The notes: generated by a model from the sequence alone, not told the origin. DNA of 64,000 nt from Anastatus disparis (GCA_017163975.1 JAFFSR010000136.1:11591501-11655500), one strand, 5' to 3'; positions 40,301 to 48,300 are shown, numbered from the stretch's first letter. Made by a program: numbers and translations.

Positions 40301-43300
40301 AACATTAACGTACTTCAAGCACTACTTCTTTAAAAATTCTAGAAAGTTATTTATGAAATTGTTTGATTGCAAATACAAAAACTAAGAACTTGTCTCTTAA
40401 TTAGAAGTTGTGCTTCAATATTATTTATATTTGAACTTTCTTTTTACTTTTTTACTTTAGGTTCATAACGAATTCGGAGTCTCGACTTTTTTTTATTTAA
40501 TTGAAAAATAGCAGTTTACTTTTACTTTCTTACTTGATATATATACATTTCTTTCGAGTTTCTTTTATTAAATAAATTATTCCTCTCATCAATACGTTTA
40601 TGTTTTTTTTCTATATATATATATAATATGTATTACAAATAATAACTTGTAAAAAGTCATAAAGGAAACTGCTTAATGTACTCTGCACAGGGAACTTCGG
40701 GGCCTTATATCGGAGTCTGATGTTACTCTTCAGATTTCACTCTCTATCTCTCTCTCAACGCAGAAAAAATATTTAGGTAATTTCCTTTATGATTTATTTA
40801 AAGTTATTTGTTCTTAATAAAATTAACACCATTTATATATGTATCATAACTTTTATGTGACTATTAACATAGAATTTTGTAAGATTTTAATACGACACTT
40901 TCTAAATAAAAAAACACAAATTAATTAGCATATTCTATTTCCATACTTCACGATGTCTGTGTAATAACTAAATGTAATTTTTTGTACTTAACATTATTAA
41001 AATTTAACAATAATAATTAATAGAGAGTTAATAAAAGTAATTAAAAATATGCAGAGGGCATATATATACGTACCATGCACATTTCCGCAGTACACGACTC
41101 TTTATCTGCACAACAAAAAAATAATTAAAAAAAAAGAAATCAACACGTCGGGCTTAAAATAATTCAATTAATAAACTCAATCATTGTCTCATTTGCTAAT
41201 TAATTAATTATTAATGCGCATGCATTTTGTACCCTGCTGATATAGCCCTTCATCATTAATCAATCATTGTATGCCTAACGGCAACAGTTTATACTTGATC
41301 GAGATGTATTGGCTTGATATTGTACTTTCACACACGATTCTTTGTATATACACTCACGAGAGAAGGCCTGAGAAAAAAGTGGAAAAAAAAATTATTGTAA
41401 AAAATAATCTCTTGGTCTTTTTTTTAATGCTTTTTTTCTAATTTTTCACGCGATCTTTCTCTTATTATTTGTCATTGCAAATAAATAATATGGAAAAATA
41501 ATACAAATCTTTCTGCATTATTCATTCTTAAATTTTGATGAAACTTATCTTTATTCTATTAATGCTTTTTAGCATATTATTTTTTCTTTATATTTATACT
41601 GCTTTGAATTGCTTGGAAAAAATTTATTATAAAAGTAAAAAAGTTTAGTTTAATTAATTAGAGACAGTAAAAAAAACAGTGGCACCGGCATGAAAAGAAG
41701 AAAACAAAGTTTTTTTTTCATACAACCACTGTCAAAATTCTAATGTTCTACTTTTTTCTATTTTACAGATTGAGTCAAAGTACAAAATTGCATCCTCGAG
41801 TATTAATAACCTCTATCGCAAAAACACAAAGGGGTAAGTTTAGTAGAGATGTTAATCATCTCTTACTATTGCATGCGTGTTCCGCTTTAGGTTTCTCTCT
41901 CTCCTCCTTTCGCACTCTCTCTTTTATCTCTCTCTCACTTCTCTTCTGCATGCTCATTATTTCGTTCAATACTTTCCTTTTTTTTATTATTATTAGTATT
42001 ATTATTCTTTATTTTTTTCCTCTTCTTCCTTTGCACGATGGTAGCACTTTACTTCTTTTAACTCTTTTTTTTATTCTTGTACTTTTGTAAATTTGCGCTT
42101 GCATGCCGACGTCTCGTGTCACGTCTCTCTTCTTTCTCTCTATTTCTGTTCGTCCTTTTTCCTTGTATTTTTCAGTTTTTTTTTTTATTTCGTTTACTTG
42201 CTGTATGTTTTAACACACTACTAATCTTCTCCTGTGTATATTAAAGACTGGCATGTCGTGGAAGCCTTGATTTTTGCCTTTTACTCATTTTTGTATACAT
42301 ACACACACGCACATGATATACGTATCACCGTGTTTTTTGAAATTTTTCTGCAAAACGTTCAGCTGACGTGCAAATTTTTGTAAGCTCGTTATGAAAATTT
42401 CTTAATACTTACCATTTTCAATAATTTCATATAATCATATCCAACTTAAAATATTTCTTTCTTGTTTTTAAATTTAAATGGTCGTTTTACAAACCATACA
42501 GTGTATTCAGCAACAAATTTAAATAAAAAATAAAAATTATCAATTTTACAAGTTAAATTTTTCTCTAACTACTTTGCATTATTTCCAATTCTACGTAACA
42601 ATTAAAAAAACAAATGGAAAAGAAGCTTCTTTATAATAACAGCATGAATATTGCAGAGTGTTGTTGGGTGAAAAGCGAACTTTTAACTTTTGTCTTTGTA
42701 ACGTGTAACGCTAATAATGACATTGGCAAATATTAAGCCTTCCGAAACGACAGTGCGAAATTCCTGCACGTACTTTTGACTCGTCTGTACCTATATACAT
42801 TTTCTACTATACGTTCAATAGTGCATATACACACATGTTATATACATTATTTTTTTCAAATTAAAAAAGAGACAGTATTCAGAGTAGTCTAAATTTTTCG
42901 ATCAAATGAATATCACTTATTGTATCTTGATGGAAGTAATTTTATTAAATTGTCAATAGAATTGTATTATTTTGATTATTAATAATTTAATTTTTGCAGA
43001 AATTTGAATGGAAAATTTATCTTTCACAAAGTAGTTACGAATATTTTTACTTTTCCTTTTTTTTTTATTCATTATAATTATAGTAAATAAACATAAAAAT
43101 ACTTTCATCAGAGTTATTCAAGTTTGAATATGATTTTCTATCTTTCGAATGCTTCATTAGAGTGTACTATTATCTTTTACATTTATCATTATATATTTTT
43201 TATATGATTTTTAATTACACTGTTAAAAATTAATTATTTTAAAACCTGGTTTATAGCAGTATAAAAAAGAGAGTTTAATTCTATAATTTTCAACAGTGTA

Positions 43301-43640
43301 AATAAGATAAAAAATATATAGGTATAATTTCAAATGATTGAAAAGATCCAAAAATATCTAATACTTTTATTTATCCAACAGAATTACGGCGAAAATTGAT
43401 GACGATATGATACGTTATTACGTGGACGAAGATCTCTTCTTACTGGAGGTATCGCATTCACGATTATCACCAGAGCAACAGCAAGAGCGAGCAAGTAGAT
43501 CGCCATCGGATCCAGGTGATGCTCTTGATGCTGGTTACGATGTAACACTTATAGAAATACCAATTAGTACACAATCAACGCTTGCTTCTGCCTCGCCTCA
43601 TCAAACAGCAGTTGTACAACATCATGTCGCTGCAACGTGA
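6874..43640 (+). CDS. grh: Grainyhead transcription factor, 12 exons, 5' end missing
   Basis: This gene encodes the Grainyhead/CP2-family nuclear transcription factor, which binds DNA as a dimer and in insects controls epidermal, cuticle and wound-repair genes (family knowledge). I joined exons 6874-7374, 17696-18050, 18420-18800, 21306-21571, 25653-25821, 35978-36089, 36840-36934, 37065-37235, 37582-37767, 39063-39536, 41769-41833 and 43382-43640. Every intron is GT-AG and every junction keeps phase, giving 1010 visible residues and a stop at 43638-43640. In order, the protein has a GRHL-like N-terminal segment (about residues 50-140), low-complexity Q/A/S/H linkers with a VKREPED SUMO-type motif, the DNA-binding domain (about 490-745, including [26 protein letters not shown] and [17 protein letters not shown]), a Gly-rich linker, and the C-terminal dimerisation domain ([11 protein letters not shown] to YDVTLIEIP). 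Exon 1 or more coding exons lie upstream. Exons around 17.7-21.5 kb could be alternatively spliced, as in other insects. Identity is essentially certain from the DNA-binding domain. Confidence 0.97.
7375..17695 (+). other. grh: grh intron (10.3 kb)
   Basis: GT-AG intron between the N-terminal exon and the SUMO-site exon. It contains a SINE at 14476-14685, TA-rich microsatellites and purine- or pyrimidine-rich runs. I see no coding sequence; the ORFs are low-complexity. It could hold alternative exons or enhancers, which I cannot recognise by eye. Confidence 0.85.
14476..14685 (+). mobile_element. tRNA-derived SINE, copy A
   Basis: The head resembles tRNA-Met: a pol III A box TGGCTCAGTCGG, an anticodon loop TTCATAA (anticodon CAT) and a B box AGTTCGAATCC. 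A 7-base end pairing (GGTCGTC with GGCGGCC) is still visible, but the anticodon and T stems have mismatches, so it is not a working tRNA gene. A unique body follows (GATACAAGCATCACTGTA to TCGCTAATTAGCATCG to ACAGCGATGTTAAAT) and an A-rich end. The same layout recurs at 47771-47970, 49211-49354 and 59747-60575. Confidence 0.85.
17696..18050 (+). CDS. grh: grh exon: low-complexity activation region with SUMO-type site
   Basis: The acceptor is TTTTTAG and the donor is GTATGT; the frame is phase-matched to the previous exon and ends on a codon boundary. The exon carries an eight-residue Ala run, Ser/Gly/His-rich sequence, the motif [11 protein letters not shown] (a psi-K-x-E sumoylation consensus with a neighbouring EPEDL that is also seen in fly GRH), a basic patch SAKRHK, and a DSPTPPG segment that looks like a proline-directed phosphosite. 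It ends His/Gln-rich ([10 protein letters not shown]). Confidence 0.93.
18051..18419 (+). other. grh: grh intron (369 bp)
   Basis: Short AT-rich GT-AG intron, phase 0. Nothing else recognised. Confidence 0.9.
18420..18800 (+). CDS. grh: grh exon: Ser/Thr/Tyr-rich linker
   Basis: The exon runs from CCACAG to a GTTTGT donor, is phase 0 at both ends (127 codons) and stays open throughout. The sequence is [16 protein letters not shown], then Asn/Gly-rich, then Ser-rich with [11 protein letters not shown]. There is no known fold; it belongs to the poorly conserved region between the activation segment and the DNA-binding domain. Since it is phase 0 on both sides, it could be skipped without breaking the frame. 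Confidence 0.92.
18801..21305 (+). other. grh: grh intron with a MITE and a CG-richer patch
   Basis: Phase-0 intron of 2.5 kb. It holds the inverted-repeat element at 19151-19460 and a CG-richer patch around 19940-20060 (GCTTGCGCTCGCGCGAG and a CTG/CCG-rich segment). The patch is open on the minus strand for about 110 codons but has no recognisable domain. Confidence 0.85.
19151..19460. mobile_element. MITE-like element with 17-bp perfect terminal inverted repeats
   Basis: CACTGAAAAAAGGTTGG at 19151-19167 is repeated in inverse at 19444-19460, giving a 310-bp element that is more GC-rich than its surroundings. It has internal short repeats (TTAGGACG three times; CGTATGCTG twice). There is no coding capacity, so it would be non-autonomous. 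CA lies on both outer flanks, so a 2-bp target duplication is possible but cannot be proven. Superfamily not assigned. Confidence 0.75.
21306..21571 (+). CDS. grh: grh exon: FDYTEL motif and lead-in to the DNA-binding domain
   Basis: The acceptor is TTCCACAG and the donor is GTAAGT. The exon starts SSFDYTELC, a block conserved with fly GRH, continues with Gln/His-rich sequence and ends [21 protein letters not shown], the highly conserved lead-in to the CP2 domain. The last two bases (TT) are completed by the first base of the next exon to make Leu. The ORF visible on the opposite strand here is only its shadow. Confidence 0.96.
21572..25652 (+). other. grh: grh intron (4.1 kb)
   Basis: GT-AG intron, phase 2. 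It is mostly AT-rich with TA microsatellites. Near its 3' end it has a perfect 8-bp-arm GC hairpin at 25547-25565 followed by a CG-alternating tract to 25580. No coding sequence recognised. Confidence 0.85.
25547..25580 (+). repeat. GC hairpin plus CG-alternating tract close to a splice acceptor
   Basis: GCCGGGGG, three bases, then CCCCCGGC make a perfect stem. It is directly followed by GTGCGCGCGCGCGCG, a Z-DNA-prone run. The acceptor of the DNA-binding-domain exon is about 70 bases downstream. In a strongly AT-rich intron this stands out. Confidence 0.7.
25653..25821 (+). CDS. grh: grh exon: start of CP2/Grainyhead DNA-binding domain
   Basis: After a pyrimidine-rich tract and TCTAG, the exon reads (L)[18 protein letters not shown], then [21 protein letters not shown] and AGQTVK, ending at GTAAGA in phase 0. 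The [11 protein letters not shown] block is a hallmark of the immunoglobulin-like DNA-binding fold of this family. The following 10.2-kb intron hosts a BEL retrotransposon. Confidence 0.97.
27430..28304 (-). repeat. BEL element 3' LTR (right end on coding strand)
   Basis: 875 bp, starts TGAAAAGACGCG and ends GACGCAACA on the plus strand. It holds a strong hairpin at 27728-27763 (ACAAAGCAACTA with TAGTTGCTTTGT) and an imperfect stem pairing CCTGTTCTC (28185) with GAGAACAGG (28230). An 86-codon frame at 27898-28158 is present but resembles no protein I know. Confidence 0.95.
28466..28720. repeat. 52-bp tandem repeat, five copies, inside BEL element
   Basis: Units begin at 28466, 28518, 28570, 28622 and 28675 (core TGAGCGCAGTTTCCTTTGG, then AGTGACTACGTC and TCGCAAGTTTTGTAA). 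The period is 52, 52, 52 and 53 bases, with few differences between units. The array lies between the end of pol and the 3' LTR on the coding strand. Each unit holds GTGACTACGTCA, a near-palindrome. Confidence 0.92.
28800..30752 (-). pseudogene. pol: BEL/Pao pol, multiply broken, integrase missing
   Basis: Pieces of pol are readable in order on the minus strand but in changing frames. The protease (30752-30447) has LLDSHS where aspartic proteases normally have a D-S/T-G triad. The protease-RT linker (30450-30190) includes [15 protein letters not shown] peptidase_A17-type segment (30238-30014) has [13 protein letters not shown]. The RT has [11 protein letters not shown] near 29830-29862 and an FKVDD in place of Y-x-DD near 29643-29657. 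An RNase H-region motif, [21 protein letters not shown], lies near 29343-29397. The DUF5641-type end includes GHFL-like [13 protein letters not shown] near 29070 and [16 protein letters not shown] near 28860-28913. Only about 190 bp separate the RNase H piece from the C-terminal piece, so the integrase core is deleted. Total length is about 2 kb, where a full pol needs more than 3.5 kb. Stops and frameshifts make it non-functional. Confidence 0.88.
30804..32051 (-). CDS. gag: BEL/Pao gag protein (DUF1759 and zinc knuckles)
   Basis: A 415-residue intact gag, the structural nucleocapsid protein of a BEL/Pao retrotransposon. Residues 1-110 are helical and charged. [20 protein letters not shown] (about residue 120 onward) is the DUF1759 signature, followed by GPAKLKI and [12 protein letters not shown]. 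Near residues 330-400 lie three metal-binding knuckles: [13 protein letters not shown] (CX2CX3HX4C), [12 protein letters not shown] and [16 protein letters not shown] at 32051 follows the long leader and is the first in frame. In complete BEL elements gag continues in frame into protease; here it stops (TGA) and the downstream protease frame has its own stops. An intact gag could still pack RNA for movement using enzymes supplied by another element. Confidence 0.93.
   Translation of the reverse strand: MNDPAGINVVKAKLGIFKDQINALQTYISSPDTESENIKTRLEHLSDLHKDTYVMKVKAVVANLGDEIINEFKVVETMYYSTAASAKRLCQTNEPIASSTLNNSNITLTRKHTLPKLTETKVPKFDGKSEEWLAFKNLFTALVHSRDDSTNTVKHAQLLEALSGPAKLKIVEFVPSEENYPKAWQALLDFYDHKRIISNRHLDAILDLPVVPNATIEGVSSLLDKMRQHQHILEQLGEASFENMLVRIAERNLPPGLKGKWQDRLKLDQLPTTKEMYEFLQSSIFKLQSLENTKNHDRTNLKRNSKDSVGDFRTKRGRDFVLATSASTSNRLISCPKCRQPHELYRCSEFLGSNVEQRWQFVKSQRLCFNCLGRHTFPCSSKKRCRTCNKHHHTLLHEIKNKEPTQVTQSDTVEV
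32052..33798 (-). other. BEL element untranslated leader
   Basis: About 1.75 kb of very AT-rich sequence between the primer-binding site and the gag start, with the 29-bp tandem repeat. No protein is recognised; a 65-codon plus-strand frame at 32111-32308 has no recognisable content. Confidence 0.7.
33022..33108. repeat. 29-bp tandem repeat, three copies, in BEL leader
   Basis: Units start at 33022, 33051 and 33080 (core TTTTCAAAAGTAAAAAATT) and differ by one or two bases. They lie in the untranslated leader between the 5' LTR and gag. Confidence 0.85.
33799..33816 (-). other. Primer-binding site of the BEL element
   Basis: On the minus strand TGGTGCAATCCTGTGAGG begins at the very next base after the 5' LTR. 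The leading TGG pairs with the CCA end of a tRNA. I did not assign the primer tRNA. Confidence 0.75.
33817..34691 (-). repeat. BEL element 5' LTR (left end on coding strand)
   Basis: The second LTR has the same 875-bp length and, on reading, the same sequence as 27430-28304, including the fortuitous 86-codon frame at 34285-34545. It is the promoter-bearing LTR for the minus-strand element. Confidence 0.95.
35978..36089 (+). CDS. grh: grh exon: DNA-binding domain ([10 protein letters not shown] block)
   Basis: Reads [20 protein letters not shown] then [17 protein letters not shown]. Two AGs overlap at the acceptor (TATAGAG); choosing the first and starting at 35978 keeps phase 0 and gives the conserved SVVMLMF. 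The donor is GTAAGA after one base of the next codon. Confidence 0.97.
36090..36839 (+). other. grh: grh intron (750 bp)
   Basis: AT-rich GT-AG intron within the DNA-binding domain, with a short AT-rich internal repetition (TTTAATTTAAC blocks at 36570-36650). Nothing else recognised. Confidence 0.85.
36840..36934 (+). CDS. grh: grh exon: DNA-binding domain ([13 protein letters not shown] block)
   Basis: The acceptor is TTTTTTCAG and the donor GTGAGA. With the carried-over G it reads [20 protein letters not shown], then [12 protein letters not shown]. It is nearly invariant within insect GRH. Short (95 bp), ending in phase 0. Confidence 0.97.
37065..37235 (+). CDS. grh: grh exon: DNA-binding domain ([16 protein letters not shown] block)
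   Basis: Fifty-seven codons in phase 0 between TTCAG and GTATAA. The sequence includes [20 protein letters not shown] and [13 protein letters not shown], the most conserved blocks of the family. Between them lies a lineage-variable Pro/His-rich loop ([15 protein letters not shown]). Confidence 0.98.
37236..37581 (+). other. grh: grh intron (346 bp)
   Basis: AT-rich GT-AG intron, phase 0. Nothing else recognised. Confidence 0.9.
37582..37767 (+). CDS. grh: grh exon: end of DNA-binding domain, basic helix region
   Basis: Sixty-two codons in phase 0. Reads [20 protein letters not shown], then [20 protein letters not shown] and [13 protein letters not shown]. The basic RRAAKRK stretch can also serve as a nuclear localisation signal. 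The donor is GTAAAT. Confidence 0.97.
37768..39062 (+). other. grh: grh intron containing a foldback element
   Basis: Phase-0 intron of 1.3 kb. It holds the inverted-repeat element at 38694-38984 and otherwise A/T-rich sequence. Confidence 0.88.
38694..38984. mobile_element. Foldback/MITE-like element in grh intron
   Basis: AATACACCGAGAAAAGA at the left end is inverted at the right end (TCTTTTCTCGGTGTATT). A second inner inverted repeat pairs AACAACAAGTCTAC with GTAGACTTGTTATT and extends outward to ATTATGGTTTGATTTC / GAAACCATAGTAT. The loop is GTTAGTAAATGTTAGTAAAC. Non-coding; superfamily not assigned. Confidence 0.72.
39063..39536 (+). CDS. grh: grh exon: Gly-run linker and start of dimerisation domain
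   Basis: The acceptor is AATACAG and the donor GTAAGA; 158 codons in phase 0. It opens [11 protein letters not shown] followed by a run of ten Gly, then Ser/Ala-rich sequence, the conserved [12 protein letters not shown] block, a Gln/Leu stretch, and [20 protein letters not shown], the first strands of the C-terminal ubiquitin-like dimerisation domain. The exon ends VQGLLNA and splices to IESKYKI. Confidence 0.96.
39537..41768 (+). other. grh: grh intron (2.2 kb)
   Basis: AT-rich GT-AG intron in phase 0, with T runs and a TA repeat near 40613-40625. No coding sequence or element recognised. Confidence 0.85.
41769..41833 (+). CDS. grh: grh small exon: dimerisation domain
   Basis: A 65-bp exon between TTTTACAG and GTAAGT, reading [20 protein letters not shown] and then Lys and the first two bases of Gly. 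It corresponds to the conserved I.NKYKI...SINN.YR block of GRH proteins. Confidence 0.95.
41834..43381 (+). other. grh: grh intron (1.5 kb)
   Basis: GT-AG intron, phase 2, with long pyrimidine-rich tracts (41880-42180) and a small inverted-repeat element at 43220-43303, about 80 bp before the last exon. Confidence 0.85.
43220..43303. repeat. Small inverted-repeat element
   Basis: ACACTGTTAAAAATTA at the left and the inverse of ACACTGTTGAAAATTA at the right (one mismatch in 16) enclose about 50 bp. It could be a very short MITE remnant or a chance AT-rich hairpin. Confidence 0.5.
43382..43640 (+). CDS. grh: grh terminal coding exon
   Basis: The acceptor is CCAACAG. The first base completes Gly; it then reads [20 protein letters not shown] and LEVSH, a polar insert [20 protein letters not shown], and [11 protein letters not shown], ending in a low-complexity tail ([13 protein letters not shown]) and TGA. 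Compared with fly GRH, which runs almost directly from this strand into YDVTL and stops soon after, this protein has an extra polar insert and a longer tail. Confidence 0.96.
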
Positions 43641-44422
43641 GCTGCAGTTCCCCTCTTCCCTCATATATAATTAATTATTTGGATATCCTCATTTTTATCT
43701 GTACTTAAATTTAAAATTTGCGTTGAGAGAAAGAATAAGAGATGTATATTCAAAAAAAAAAAGAAAAATATAAGACGAAGCATGAAACTTTGATTTTTCA
43801 TATGCATTAATGATATATTAAAAATTTTGTCACTCTGACGAAATGTAAAAGCTTTTCATACACTGGGAAAAGCATAAAAGATTGTAGATTTTAGTAAACG
43901 TTAGGATTGATAAAGTGAGATTTGAAAAAGTTATAAAAGAATTTTTTGTGTTATAAAAAAAAAATGAGTAATTATTTCCATTGAAAAAAAAATTATTATG
44001 CATTAATTAACCTTTCTTTAGATTAAATATATAGAGGAAAAGTTACTTAATGTTTATACGACAAAATGATAGATTTAAAAATTCTTTATATGAATAATTA
44101 TAAATATAAGTTATAAATAGCATGTTATTTTTTTTTGCTGTGGAGTAGATCCAGGTATATTGTTTTCTTTTTTTTCTTTTTGTAAAATATTAAGAAAAAG
44201 TTGTAAATATTATGAAAAAAAAAATTTTAAGTATTATTAAATTTTCTCAATATTGTCTTGAAACATCTCACTTTTAATAATGCGTAGTACGGAGTTGTGA
44301 CATTTTTCTTTAATCTCAGTGTTAATTAACAAGCATTTTGTCACAGTAACAAATATTTTCTGTTGATATAAACAAGACTTTGTGACCGTCAATACCTAAT
44401 TTTTTTAGGATTATAACAAGCA

Positions 44423-44428
44423 AATAAA
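44423..44428 (+). terminator. Candidate grh polyadenylation signal
   Basis: AATAAA about 780 bases after the grh stop is followed by a GT/T-rich stretch (GTGTTTGTTGG, then TGTGTTTATTTTG) typical of a downstream element. Other AATAAA copies lie further on (for example near 44938), so a longer 3' UTR is equally possible. Confidence 0.35.
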
Positions 44429-44493
44429 ATTTTCTCGGTGTTTGTTGGATGCACCGACGGTACTGTGTTTATTTTGTTTTTTTTTCTTTTTAT

Positions 44494-44524
<31 letters not shown>

Positions 44525-44556
44525 TTAATATTATTATTATTATTGTAGTTATTATT
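44494..44556. repeat. ATT triplet microsatellite
   Basis: Interrupted ATT/TTA repeats downstream of grh; probably in its 3' UTR. A second tract lies at 45881-45904. Confidence 0.85.
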
Positions 44557-47295
44557 AGAGAGTAAAAGGCGTCATAACGCTCTTTTGATCAATCAAAATA
44601 TATGATGACTGTGAAACTATCGCTTCGAGTGTATTAGTTTCATGTTTTATATTATTGTTAAGATGCACGTATGACGTATGCATGATGATTTTTAATGGTG
44701 TATTTAAGACAAGCTAGCACAATATTCATTTTTATAAAATTTTGTTTAATCAAATGTCGAAGAAAATAAAAAAGACAAGAAAAATTCAAATCTATCACTA
44801 GTTTTATAGAAATTTTTAAGGATGTCGTGTGTATAACATAAATAAGCAAAGATTTTTTAAGCTGCGGCGATGTGACTTAAATAATATGGGTGAGACGTTT
44901 CTCGCCGTAAAAACAAAAAACAAATTTTATGCATAAGAATAAATAAAAAAATAATAAAGAAAAAGAAAATATTGTTTCTATAATTAAGCAGGCGCGCGTG
45001 TATCTTCAGAGTTAAACTCGAAGTAATTAATGTGGACTATAATGAGAAATATATGTGCGTATACCGGTAATAAAGAAAAACGAAAAATTTTTTTTTTAAT
45101 TATTAAGGAAAAAAATTATGATGTAGAGGAACGATAATATTGTTTTAAGATCGCATAGCGTGCAATTTTTGAAGCGCTGCTTTGAAAATAATTTTATTAT
45201 TGTGAAAAAAAAAAATAAAAGGAAAGGCTTTAGAGTATTTGAAGTTTCGTTAGAAAAATTATTATATGTCTCATTTAAATTCCATATTCCGTGATTTTTC
45301 AATGTGAACCTTGCCATAATAATAGTAGAAAGGATAGATAATGGTTGCAAAGAAGATGATAATAAAAGATGCTTCCATATATTTTTTTTTCTTATTATTT
45401 CAGCGATTATCACCTCACAAAAAAAAGACGCGACTTTTAAAAATCCATTACAATGCATAATATCAAAGCATCGATCAAAAAACGCTTGTAAAATGCATAT
45501 TATTCTATTGAATACTATATTTTGTTACATTTATTATAGTTATTAATATTATTATGATATTGATTCTATCGATTAAAGAAAGAAAAAACCTTGCATAAAG
45601 CGTTTATTGTTATTTTTATATATAAAAAAAAGAATAAAGGAGTGCGAAGTATCGAAAAGATAGTGAAAGAATTGTAAACCTTAATGCGCAAAAGAAAGAA
45701 ATGAAAAATAATCAAAGAAGAATATCATTAATTAAATAAGAGAGCTCGGATTTTTATTGTGTTGGTCCATGACATTACAATTATACAAAATGCGAAAAAG
45801 GCATCGAATTGCTTATTATTTTTTTCAGGTGAAAAGCTTGCCTTTTCGCGATCAGCCACAATTTTTTTTATCGCTACTTATATTATTATTATTATTATTA
45901 TTATCAGTTAATTTTAAATAAAAATAAAAAGGCAAGATATATCTTCGTGCCACGAGGAAAACATATTTGTGATTTGCCTCACGTCTGTTTACATATATAA
46001 ATATATTTGTATGCATTTAATTGTAAAGGCGAAAGAGAGAGAAAATAATTATGTAAATTAAATGATTGTTATATTATATTTTCATCGATCTAAGACAAAA
46101 TTTAATAAACATTTTTCATTTAAAGCTTTTAACGTTAATTCTTTATGAATGAAAAAAAAATTTTTTTTAGTTTCTTTCAAAAATATATTAATATATAAAT
46201 GATATTTACAAATTAGATGTTAAAGTTTATACATACAATAAAAGCTTATAATGAAAATTTTATTAAAATTTTGCACTGCGATTAGCATTTGTAATATTCT
46301 GCGTTAGTCCTCGTGGTTGTATAATATGAGGCCTTTTTGCATATCGTTGATCATCATATATAAAGTGTACACACAACGCACGATCGGTTCTTCTTTTTAT
46401 TCCCCAATCTCATTTTTCTCCCAATCTTCCAAAAGGAAAACCATAAATAATAAAAAAAATCAATCCCATTTCCCTTCTTAGGTTTAGATACTTTGTTAGA
46501 TTATAAACCCTTACGTAGTATGCGGTTAGTTTTTTTTTGCATATAGTTGACCGATCGGTCCATGCGTAAAATGTGCGAAAGCAAAAAAATGGAAGGTTTA
46601 TAAGAAAATTTTTTTTTTCAAATGTTACGTCGCGACGTCTTGCCATCGTGAGATTGTGCCAGAGGTGATATTATATTATTACGATGTTTATTGAAACAAT
46701 AAATATTATATTAGTACGTTTTATAAATTATTAATGTTTTATTGTTTTTAATTCATACCTACACCTATTCTTCCTTATTTATTTCTTCGTCATAATATTT
46801 CTTTATTTTTTGTTTATAAACGTCTAAAAAGAAATGTTTTTGTATATATGTAATATATTACAGTTAAAAGATGACGCATCAAGCCAAAAGTTTCGAACAT
46901 TTGTTTAAGTCTTTCATTATCAGTTAAAGCCATTATAAGTTTCATTAACGGGTTAAAAAGTTGAGCATTTAACGCGTTCTCGTGAGTGAGCAATCTATTA
47001 CGTGTATATCTTTGCAAATGCGTTACAATATTTCAAGAAAAAAAAGAGAAGATAAAGAAACTCTTAAAAAGATACAATTATCATACTCATTAAAGTGTCA
47101 TTCAACCGCAATAAAAAAAAAAAAATTTTTCAATCTTTAAGAACTCTTAAATCATATAGTTGATTTTCCATTAACAGTCAAATCGATAGAAGACATAAAT
47201 TATCAAACTAGTCTTTTAGATTCTAAGAATATACGAGCTCACATAGAAAATCCAGTTTGTATATTTTCATTTTTGTAATGAACTAGACATATAAG

Positions 47296-47451
47296 ATGGT
47301 ATTTATTTTTATTTTTGTTTTTTTACTGCTACCGATATACGCGGTACATATCCCATCAGGGCTTAAAAACCTGTTCTCCACCTTGGGGATCTTCTTGTCT
47401 GTTTGGCCGAAGGGTAAAAAGGAATCAAAGCATATCCGGTGCTGTAAATGA
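47296..47451 (+). CDS. Possible 51-residue secreted peptide (unconfirmed)
   Basis: An ATG-initiated frame of 51 codons lies in a patch clearly more GC-rich than its surroundings. The product would have a very hydrophobic N-terminus (MVFIFIFVFLLLPIYA), then HIPSGLKNLFSTLGIF and a basic, Cys-containing end (KGKKESKHIRCCK). It reads like a signal peptide plus a short amphipathic peptide, but the hydrophobic part is encoded by a T-run and may be an accident of composition. The opposite strand is also open (105 codons, 47600-47283). I recognise no family, and the patch may instead be a relic of a mobile element or an exon of an unseen gene. Confidence 0.2.
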   Translation: MVFIFIFVFLLLPIYAVHIPSGLKNLFSTLGIFLSVWPKGKKESKHIRCCK

Positions 47452-47770
47452 ACGGCTTTGGATATGGCTATACAGCAGCTGACCGTACAGGCCAAGAAAA
47501 CAGACGATGATTGAGATGAACGAAAGTGAACTTTAATTACATTGGAAAATAAATAAATTTTGCTCACCATAAGATTATATAATTTTTTTCTTATCTTCAA
47601 AGTGTTTTCAATTTTTTTTTCTGAAAAAGATTATGGTGATTTTATAAAATTGCAAAAGAAATGAAATTGCATTATTTCATCGTTTAGGACAAATGCATCT
47701 TACGTAAGGTTACAATCTTTTGAATATCACCAATAATAAGATATACTCAAATTTATAGAATAGAATAATT

Positions 47771-47970
47771 TTTTTTAATATGTTTAACGTCGCTGTATTC
47801 GAGTTATGATTGCTAATTAGCGATGGAGGTCGTTTCGGTGTGTTTATAAACAAAGCATATGTATCATATACAGTGATGCTTGTATCAATCGGCCGCCAAA
47901 AGCGGGATTCGAACTCGGATCCTCGAGATTATGAATCCATTGCTCTACCGACTGAGCCACTGATGATCCC
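47771..47970 (-). mobile_element. tRNA-derived SINE, copy B
   Basis: The reverse complement carries TGGCTCAGTCGG (A box), TTCATAA anticodon loop, GAGTTCGAATCCC (B box), GGCGGCCGATTGATACAAGC and a body ending TACAGCGACGTTAAAC. It is full length and matches copy A closely throughout. Confidence 0.85.
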
Positions 47971-48300
47971 ATATTCAATATTATTTTCTGAAATTAAAGT
48001 ATAACTTTATAAATATAATAGTTTTTAAAATTTTTTGCAATTTTTTTGTTAAGAGCATTGATATTTAATACAATATATCAAAATATTTTTACATTTTTAA
48101 TAAATTGAATATTGGTCTTTTGCTTTCAGCTTCGACCGTAAATGTAATATATTAAAATATTTTTTCATAAGCATACATACTGGTGTATCCATGAACTTTA
48201 TAGTCATTTTATATCCTGAAAATGAAAAATAGACTAATAATCTGTATATTATAAAAAAAAATAATTTGAAATAATTATAAAATGAATTTTTGGTATTTAA

